Shown one piece after another: positions 57,670-64,000 of a stretch of 64,000 nt of DNA. The notes under the pieces are model-generated. The model did not search any database. It worked only from the letters and a program-made list of their open reading frames with translations, and was not told the origin of the DNA. Position numbers and translations under genes: made by a program. Source of the DNA: Pseudoips prasinana (lineage: Eukaryota > Arthropoda > Insecta > Lepidoptera > Nolidae); contig OX621247.1 of the NCBI GenBank assembly GCA_951640165.1, positions 29,920,001 through 29,984,000 on the forward strand. The letters are read 5' to 3'. Every line of letters begins with the position of its first letter. The first letter of the stretch is position 1.

Positions 57670-57875
57670 TATTTTGTTTTTCTTAAGACAACGCCCGCAC
57701 TATGTAATCTAATCCCTGTGTCGCGGGGTACTTTACAAACATATAATAGATGGACACAAATTACATCCAGACTCAGAACCACTATTTATGGGTCACACAA
57801 ATAGTTGTCCGGCGCGGAACTCGAACCCTCGACACGCGAGGCGACTGCCTTAGCCGCTGTGCCACACGTGCAGTC
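57670..57875 (-). repeat. SINE-D with tail
   Basis: Minus strand head: CTGCACGTGTGGCACAGCGG, CTAAGGCAGTCGCCTCGCGT, GAGGGTTCGAGTTCCGCGCC, GGACAACTATTTGTGTGACC. Tail: GTTCTGAGTCTGGATGTAAT, TACCCCGCGACACAGGGATT, TGCGGGCGTTGTCTTAAG. Longest copy of the family. Confidence 0.85.
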
Positions 57876-57941
57876 AACAGTTAACAATCAGTTATTTTAA
57901 TGCAACTTCTTACGTTTCGTCTATCTTATACCTTCACCGCC

Positions 57942-58133
57942 TCGTTGGTATAGCGGTAGCGTGTTCAACCGCAGACAATGAGGTCCTGGGTTCAAATCTC
58001 TGGTCGGCCCAATCAGAGATTCTGGTATTTTTCTGTTAATAAAATTTAAGACCGACGCCGCAACGGCTTTACGTGCTAGGTGTAATACCGCCAACTACCA
58101 GACTTCGGGCTGATACTGAGAAATTTCTAAAAG
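57942..58133 (+). repeat. SINE-A, 5' half
   Basis: CCTCGTTGGTATAGCGGTAG, CTGGGTTCAAATCTCTGGTC, GATTCTGGTATTTTTCTGTT; from 58047 an inverted SINE-A piece (GACGCCGCAACGGCTTTACG, GTGCTAGGTG, TAATACCGCCAACTACCAGA) follows. Confidence 0.75.
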
Positions 58134-58388
58134 GTCACCGTAGCCTAGTTGGTAGTTCTCCTGCCTACGAAGCTGGTGGTCCTGGGTTCGAATCCCGGTA
58201 AGTGCAAATATTTGTGTGATGAGCACGAATATTTGTTTCTGAGTCATGGATGTTTTCTATGTATTTAAGTATTTAACTAACTATATAAGTATGTATATCG
58301 TCGCCTGGTACCAATAGTACAAGCTTTGCTTAGTTTGGGGCTAGGATGATCTGTGTGACATTGTCCCCAGATATTATTATTTATTTTT
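58134..58388 (+). repeat. SINE-C copy 3
   Basis: CACCGTAGCCTAGTTGGTAG, CTACGAAGCTGGTGGTCCTG, GGTTCGAATCCCGGTAAGTG, CATGGATGTTTTCTATGTAT, CAAGCTTTGCTTAGTTTGGG, CATTGTCCCCAGATATTATT. Sits between two SINE-A pieces. Confidence 0.88.
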
Positions 58389-58492
58389 ACGGAAAAATCC
58401 CAATACCACTTTTTGGCCCGACCCGGGATCTGAACCCAGGACATCATTATCTGCAGTTGAACACGCTACCGCTAGACCAACTTTTCATTATA
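58389..58492 (-). repeat. SINE-A head
   Basis: Plus strand: TTTTACGGAAAAATCCCAAT, TGGCCCGACCCGGGATCTGA, ACCCAGGACATCATTATCTG, AACACGCTACCGCTAGACCA. Together with 58047-58133 it looks like one inverted SINE-A broken by SINE-C. Confidence 0.8.
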
Positions 58493-58825
58493 ACAGCATA
58501 ATAATAATAATAAGTAATAGCAGCCATAGCAATATTACATTATATAACCTATATAATAGCCAATTAATATTCTAAAATATCCCATTAATAATGTATCAAT
58601 ATTATTTATATATATAATAGTCTTAATATTTCAATATATAAGTGTTTCTATTTAGTTAGTTTCATAATATAGGTTAGCTATTTTATCATTCATTAATACT
58701 GAGTTAAAATGTGAGCTTAATTATAATTACGAATAGTACATAAATATCACATTAGATATCTTTAGGTTAACTACTATTAATATTTATAATACTACTATAA
58801 TTAATATAACAACCTTCAAGAAACG
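58493..58825. other. Very AT-rich non-coding DNA
   Basis: TTATATATATAATA and TAATATTTAT words dominate. Nothing else. Confidence 0.5.
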
Positions 58826-59290
58826 AGTCTATGCCTTTCTTAAAGGCTGCCTTTAAGAAAAGCATAGGCTCGCTTGCGGCTCCTCTGGTGTTGTCAGTGT
58901 CCATGGGCGGCGGTGATCACTTATCCACCACTGCAACTCCTGTAAGCCAGGATCAACAGTGGCACACAGTAAAATAGCACTGAGCGGTGAGGCTCAGGAA
59001 TGTCCCGGGGAATCGCTTTAACTGTCTTGGATCCCGCAAGGAATTTAATCAGAAAGAAAAAAGGAGGAGTTAGAAAATGAATAGTTCCACGTCCCTCCAG
59101 AGCATAACGGGAGACAGAATGATGTAAAGAGGCTATATCCTCATAAAACGAGAGAATTGCAACTAGAGAAGCCCGCTGCAAAAGCACCGAGGATCAATTA
59201 AAGGGTCATAAGTGAGCTGTTATTTTTGATTCCAATTGTAGGTACGACAAAAGCGCTTAGGTGTGTGACCTGCTTGCTCGTTTTCCTAGC
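58826..59290 (+). mobile_element. LINE-X 3' end split by an unidentified insert
   Basis: GGCTCGCTTGCGGCTCCTCT, GGTGTTGTCAGTGTCCATGG, GCGGCGGTGATCACTTATC, then about 330 foreign bases (58927-59260), then GTGACCTGCTTGCTCGTTTT. An imperfect inverted repeat (CGAGTCTATGCCTTTCTTAA / CTTTAAGAAAAGCATAGGCT) lies at its left border. Confidence 0.65.
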
Positions 59291-60089
59291 TATTACATAA
59301 TAAATAATAGCTTAAAACACTAAAAAGCACGCTTTATATAAAATTCAAGTAAAAACTAGAAAATAAATTTAAATTGAAGTGTTAAAAAAATATATTTTAA
59401 TGTAAAAAAGCGTGGGGTGCATTTCTGTCAGAAAAATATTTATAACTATTCCACCATGCACCCCATACTTTTTATGCAATGAAATAAATTTATTACACAA
59501 TTTTCTATTTAAATTTATTAAAAAAAAATTTAAATTAAATTTTCTATATAATTTTCTATATAAGCGATATTTTTAGTTTTTTAAAACTATTGATTACTCT
59601 AACATCCATTCCTGCCTTGATAGATAAAAATGATATAAATAGGCAAAAATCTTATTTTCCAAATTGAATAATGGAGTAATCTTATCAAATTAGTGTATTG
59701 TCATCGGTCCTCGATAAATGTGCAAAGTTTGAATGAAATCTGACCGTTTCAAGTGGGTCAAAATCGTGTCTAAAGTTACAAACATACAAGTGAAGCTAAT
59801 ATTAAGCGTGTAAAAACGGTGTAATACGTACTTTAGTCGTAATTATCTACCTCCAAACCTAATCAAGTACGCAGACCTGCTTCGTACTTTATTAGTTCGT
59901 TACAAATGAAGTTTACAAATGAGCAACAGATAACTTACGCGAAGGTAATTCTAGTCCAGCTCTTACGAAAATGTACCAATTGGTGTTTGTGACTGAAATT
60001 AATTAGTGTTCTTCCGCATATTTTGTTGCCAAAGGACGTATTTTGCAAACCAATATTCAACAAGTTGTTCAGTATTATAGCTTCAAATT
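59291..60089. other. AT-rich DNA with one inverted repeat
   Basis: AAAAAGCGTGGGGTGCAT (59406) and ATGCACCCCATACTTTTT (59456) form an inverted pair around about 30 bases. The rest is unrecognised. Confidence 0.5.
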
Positions 60090-60722
60090 CCAAATCAAAT
60101 CCCGGGTCGGGCAAACAGTGATTTTGGGATTATTCCGTAAAGAAAATTTCACACTATTAGCCCGAAGTCTGGGAGTTTAAGAGAGGTAGGGCACAGCGTT
60201 CATTCGCTCGAAGAGCAGCCCGACTGGGAAAGTACCTCCACCTTACAGAAGACATTCCTTAATAATAACATTAATAAATTAATATCGTGTTTCCGAGTGT
60301 GAGTAAGGTCGCCAAAGCTCATCGGGGTGGGGAGTGAGGGGGGGGGGGGGAAGGGTCAGCAACACTTGTTTACTGACTCTTAAAGGCCGACAACGCACCC
60401 GCGACTCCTCTGGTGTTGCGAGTGTCCATGGACGGCGGTGATCACTTACCGTCAGGTGACCCACTTGCTCGTTTGTCGACATCTGACATAAAAAAAAAAA
60501 GTTGTTGGCGGTATTACACCACCTTGTCTCAGTGAGCACGTAAAGCCGTCGTGCCTGTACCTGACCTCTTTCCGGCCATGTCGATCGCTAGTCGTACCGT
60601 CGGTTCATGAGTGATGGAATTGAAAGTGCCCCTGTGTTTGCGCACACATTTGTGTACTATAAAATGTCTTGCGCAGTTAGCTAATCTCCATTAAGACTAG
60701 CCGCCGTGGCCGAAATTTGGCC
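60090..60722 (+). repeat. SINE-A split by a LINE-X end
   Basis: Left: CAAATCCCGGGTCGGGCAAA, GATTTTGGGATTATTCCGTA, GAAGTCTGGGAGTTT. Right from 60502: GTTGGCGGTATTACACCACC, TTGTCTCAGTGAGCACGTAA, AGCCGTCGTGCCTGTACCTG, GCGCACACATTTGTGTACTA. The A-box part is missing. Confidence 0.75.
60280..60500 (+). mobile_element. LINE-X 3' end with poly(A) in SINE-A
   Basis: CGTGTTTCCGAGTGTGAGTA, AGGTCGCCAAAGCTCATCGG, G12 tract at 60340-60351, GGGTCAGCAACACTTGTTTA, ACAACGCACCCGCGACTCCT, CTTACCGTCAGGTGACCCAC, TTGCTCGTTTGTCG and A11. Confidence 0.78.
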
Positions 60723-60763
60723 TGAAGTACATTATTATAATTATAGCTGGGGCTTGTTAATCT

Positions 60764-63602
60764 TTGCTGTGTGGTGACGGCCTAAGAATATCACCACCCC
60801 CTCTCATCCCGTGGGTGGACGTAAAAGTCGTCCCGAGGGAAATATATACACCAGAGAACGGGCAGCAGCGTTCTCCTGAGTACCATGTCCACCTTACTGC
60901 GATCGCCAACCCGTCTGCCAAGCGTGGCGATTATGGCAAATCCCCTCAAATGATGGACACAACCAAACCGCGGCCCCCAGTCCCCGGCAGCCCTGCTATT
61001 CCCAGCCGTGGTAACAGCCGTGGTTACGGCAGGGCAGGGGGTGCTAAGAATCCCCGGCAGATTCCGCGTTACCAACACCGACGACCTCTGGCCCTGGCAA
61101 CATATAACACACGTACACTGCGGTCCGACGAGAAGATAACCGAACTGGAGGAAGAATTGAGCAGGTTACATTGGGATATTGTAGGATTATCTGAAGTCTG
61201 AAGAGAGGGGGAGGACTCGATAATACTGAAATCCGGAAACCTGCTCTATTACCGGGAGGGTGACCAAATATCCCAAGGTGGTGTCGGGTTCATAGTACAC
61301 AAGTCCCTCGTGAACAACCTAGTGAAAATCGAGAGTGTGTCGACGAGGGTTGCGTACCTTATACTCAGAATCACCAAGCGGTATTCGTTGAAGGTTATAC
61401 AGGTATACGCACCCACTTCGACACACTCCGACGATGAAGTCGAGGTTATGTATGAAGACATATCCAGAGCCATACATACCTCTAACTCCTATTTCACTGT
61501 GGTCATGGGGGACTTTAACGCGAAGCTGGGCAAACGATTCGGTAATGAGCTGAGAGTGGGGCAATTTGGAACTGGAGACCGGAACCCCCGGGGCCAAATG
61601 TTGGCCGACTTCATGGAGAAGGAGGGACTCTTTATGATGAATTCCTTCTTCAGGAAGCCGGATCACCGCAAATGGACCTGGGTGAGCCCCGATGGTAAAA
61701 CTAAAAATGAGATAGACTTTATCTTGTCGACGAGACGACAGATGTTCAATGATGTCTCCGTGATCAATGCGGTTAAAACCGGGAGCGATCACAGACTGGT
61801 CAGAGGCTCATTGAACCTTAATGTCAAACTCCAGAGGTCCCGACTGATAAAGTCTACGCTCCGACCTTTACCTATCCACGTGTTCGCAAGAGCTCTGTCT
61901 GTTGGACAGAGCCAACTGACGAAGCTGAAGACTGAGGATGGTAGAATCGTCACGTCTAAACCTGAGTTGCTGGGAGAGATCGAGAAGTTCTACGGACAGT
62001 TATATACGACAACACAGCCACCTGTCAAAAGTCATGCCTCAGATCCCAGAGCACGACTAACCCGACACTACACCGAAGACATCCCGGACGTCAGCCTGTA
62101 CGAGATTAGAATGGCTCTTAAACAACTCAAGAACAACAAGGCGCCTGGTGATGATGGAGTTACAGCAGAGCTTCTGAAGGCGGGTGGTACACCAATCCTA
62201 CGGGCCCTTCAGAAGTTATTTAACTCCGTCATACTAGATGGTCAAACGCCACAAGCATGGCACAGAAGTGTGGTGGTGCTCTTCTTCAAAAAGGGCGACA
62301 AGACCCTATTGAAGAATTGTAGACCCATCACACTGCTGAGCCATGTTTACAAGTTGTTTTCGAGGGTCGTTACGAACCGTCTCGCGCGCAGGTTTGACGA
62401 CTTCCAGCCTCCCGAACAAGCCGGTTTCCGAAAAGGCTTTAGCACCATAGACCACATACATACGCTGCGGCAAGTTATACAGAAGACCGAAGAGTATAAC
62501 AAGCCACTGTGCTTAGCGTTTGTGGACTATGAGAAAGCCTTTGATTCTATCGAAACATGGGCCGTGCTGAGGTCTCTCATAAGGTGCCAAATTGACTACC
62601 GGTATATCGAGGTGATTAAGTGTTTGTATGAAAACGCCACTATGTCAGTGCGACTCCAGGACCAGATCTCGAAACCTATCCACTTGCAGCGAGGCGTGAG
62701 ACAGGGAGATGTTATATCTCCGAAACTGTTCACCGCTGCATTGGAAGACGTCTTCAAGCTTCTGGACTGGAATGGCTTTGGCATCAATGTCAATGGCGAG
62801 TACATCACTCACCTTCGATTATCGACGATATCGTAGTCATGGCTGAGACCATGGAAGACCTCGGTACCATGCTCGATGACCTCAGCAGAGTCTCTCAACA
62901 AGTGGGTCTGAAAATGAACATGGATAAGACGAAAATCATGTCAAACGTCCATGTTGCACCCACTCAATTGAAAGTTGGTGACTCTGCACTCGAAGTTGTA
63001 GAGAACTATATTTACCTAGGACAGACCATCCAACTAGGTAGGTCCAACTTCGAGAAGGAGGTCAATCGTAGAATCCAACTCGGCTGGGCAGCGTTCGGGA
63101 AGCTACGTAACATCTTCTCGTCCAAAATACCGCAGTGTCTCAAGTCGAAAGTCTTCGACCAGTGTGTGTTGCCAGTGATGACATACGGAACAGAGACGTG
63201 GTCGCTCACTATGGGCCTTATTAGAAGGCTCAAGGTCACCCAAAGAGCAATGGAGAGGGCTATGCTCGGAGTTTCCCTGCGGGATCGCATCAGAAATGTC
63301 GAAATCCGCAGGCGAACCAAAGTCACCGACATAGCCCGAAGAATTGCCAAGTTGAAGTGGCAGTGGGCGGGGCACATAGCTCGTAGAGCCGACGGCCGTT
63401 GGGGCAGAAAGGTTCTCGAGTGGCGACCACGAACCGGAAGACGCAGCGTGGGCAGGCCCCCTACAAGATGGACCGATGATCTTGTGCGGGTCGCTGGAAA
63501 ATGCTGGATGCGAATAGCACAAGACCGGCAATTGTGGAAATCTTTGGGGGAGGCCTTTGTCCAGCAGTGGACGTCTTTCGGCTGATATGATGATGATGAT
63601 GA
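60764..63602 (+). mobile_element. RTE LINE copy 2, inactivated
   Basis: Flanked by the target duplication TTGTTAATCT at 60754-60763 and 63603-63612. Starts TTGCTGTGTGGTGACGG and ends in (GATGAT)n, like copy 1. 2839 bases, shorter than copy 1 mainly because of a 339-base internal deletion. Different target duplication and orientation show an independent insertion. Confidence 0.93.
60947..63585 (+). pseudogene. RTE ORF copy 2, with stop, deletion and frameshift
   Basis: Very similar to the copy-1 protein throughout. Lesions: a TGA at 61199-61201 in place of the Arg codon after GLSEV; an in-frame 113-codon deletion at about 61880 (copy-1 residues 373-485, the linker between endonuclease and reverse transcriptase); and a one-base loss near 62820 that destroys the catalytic FADD (HLR then LSTIS stop). 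The downstream frame 62839-63585 (MAETMEDLGTMLDDL to QQWTSFG) is intact. The rest differs by scattered substitutions such as NGD to KGD. It cannot encode an active polymerase. Confidence 0.92.
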
Positions 63603-63658
63603 TTGTTAATCTAAGCTATAGCTTTAATATGATGATTGTTAATTTAAGCTATAGCTTT
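63603..63658. repeat. Tandem duplication of the RTE 3' junction
   Basis: GATTGTTAATCTAAGCTATA and GCTTTAAT, then GATGATTGTTAATTTAAGCT and ATAGCTTTAAT: the target duplication plus flank, and the last bases of the RTE tail, appear twice about 32 bases apart. Confidence 0.75.
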
Positions 63659-63704
63659 AATTTAAATGTAAAACAGCGCTATAGCGCTGTTTTACATTTA
63701 AATT
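63659..63704. repeat. Perfect 46-base palindrome without loop
   Basis: AATTTAAATGTAAAACAGCG followed by CTA, then its exact reverse complement, centred at 63681/63682 with no spacer. Confidence 0.93.
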
Positions 63705-63792
63705 TAATAAGAAATCTTATGGTTTTATGAAACCATGATGCTGTAGGGCGTCGAAATGGCTATCTATATAATGGTACCTAATAAATAAGAAT

Positions 63793-63892
63793 CGGATGCG
63801 GGCAGCGCAGGACCGGCTATTGTGGAGATCCTTGGGGGAGGCCTTTGTCCAGCAGTAGACGGCTTTCGGCTGATATGATGATGATGATGATG
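63793..63892 (+). mobile_element. RTE 3' end fragment
   Basis: GATGCGGGCAGCGCAGGACC, GGCTATTGTGGAGATCCTTG, GGGGAGGCCTTTGTCCAGCA, GTAGACGGCTTTCGGCTGAT, (ATG)n. Confidence 0.88.
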
Positions 63893-63909
63893 AAATAAGA
63901 ATGAGAGTA

Positions 63910-64000
63910 TAAAATAAAAAATAAAATACACTTTATTGTACACAAAAATAAAAGAACATCTAACAATGAAACATTAATTATAACGTAAAATGGGCGGTCT
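63910..64000 (-). mobile_element. LINE 3' end, cut by window edge
   Basis: Plus strand: AAATAAAATACACTTTATTG, TACACAAAAATAAAAGAACA, ACGTAAAATGGGCGGTCT. Same end as 583-725. Confidence 0.65.

Noticed and set aside
1..64000. CRISPR arrays, operons, ribosome binding sites, phage or plasmid features
   Set aside because: The DNA is eukaryotic (introns, LINEs, SINEs, Helitrons). No regularly spaced direct repeats with unique spacers were seen.

Overview
This 64 kb window is nuclear DNA of a moth or butterfly (Lepidoptera). It is AT-rich, the one convincing host gene is spliced with GT-AG introns, and almost everything else is layered transposable-element debris. Typical signs are RTE-type LINEs ending in (GATGAT)n, Helitrons ending in CTAG between A and T, and many tRNA-headed SINEs. 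I see no bacterial, organellar or viral signal.

Host gene: on the minus strand, 11925 down to 3435, four exons encode a predicted 234-residue secreted protein rich in Val-Pro repeats, of cuticular-protein type. A TATA box lies at 12013-12020. Exon 1 codes only four residues and all introns are phase 0. The introns hold LINE 3' ends, SINEs and short RTE derivatives. A short minus-strand ORF (2758-3120) just past this gene is the only other candidate host coding sequence, and it is weak.

Repeats by region: 0-13 kb has foldback and MITE-like elements plus the gene. 14.06-17.23 kb is a full-length RTE LINE with an uninterrupted frame and a 10-bp target-site duplication. 18-36 kb is a mosaic of SINEs, Helitrons (one retaining a broken Rep-helicase C-terminus at 21.0-22.0 kb), MITEs, hairpins and tandem duplications. 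36-41.2 kb has two broken Jockey/CR1-like LINEs, one split by another LINE with a 12-bp target duplication. 42-60 kb is again SINE, LINE and Helitron mosaic, including an R1-clade LINE end inserted into a 5S-like SINE (49.9-50.8 kb). 60.76-63.60 kb is a second, inactivated copy of the same RTE in the opposite orientation, with its own target duplication.

The most interesting material is in the short non-autonomous elements. One SINE family has a head that reads as 5S rRNA; it shares a central motif with a tRNA-headed family. At least three tRNA-like heads sit on one common tail. A short internally deleted RTE joins the first ~190 and last ~60 bases of the RTE. A palindromic element interrupts the same SINE-tail position twice. 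Several perfect inverted repeats with 0-4-base loops have no visible origin. Family assignments rest on reading motifs by eye, without database searches.
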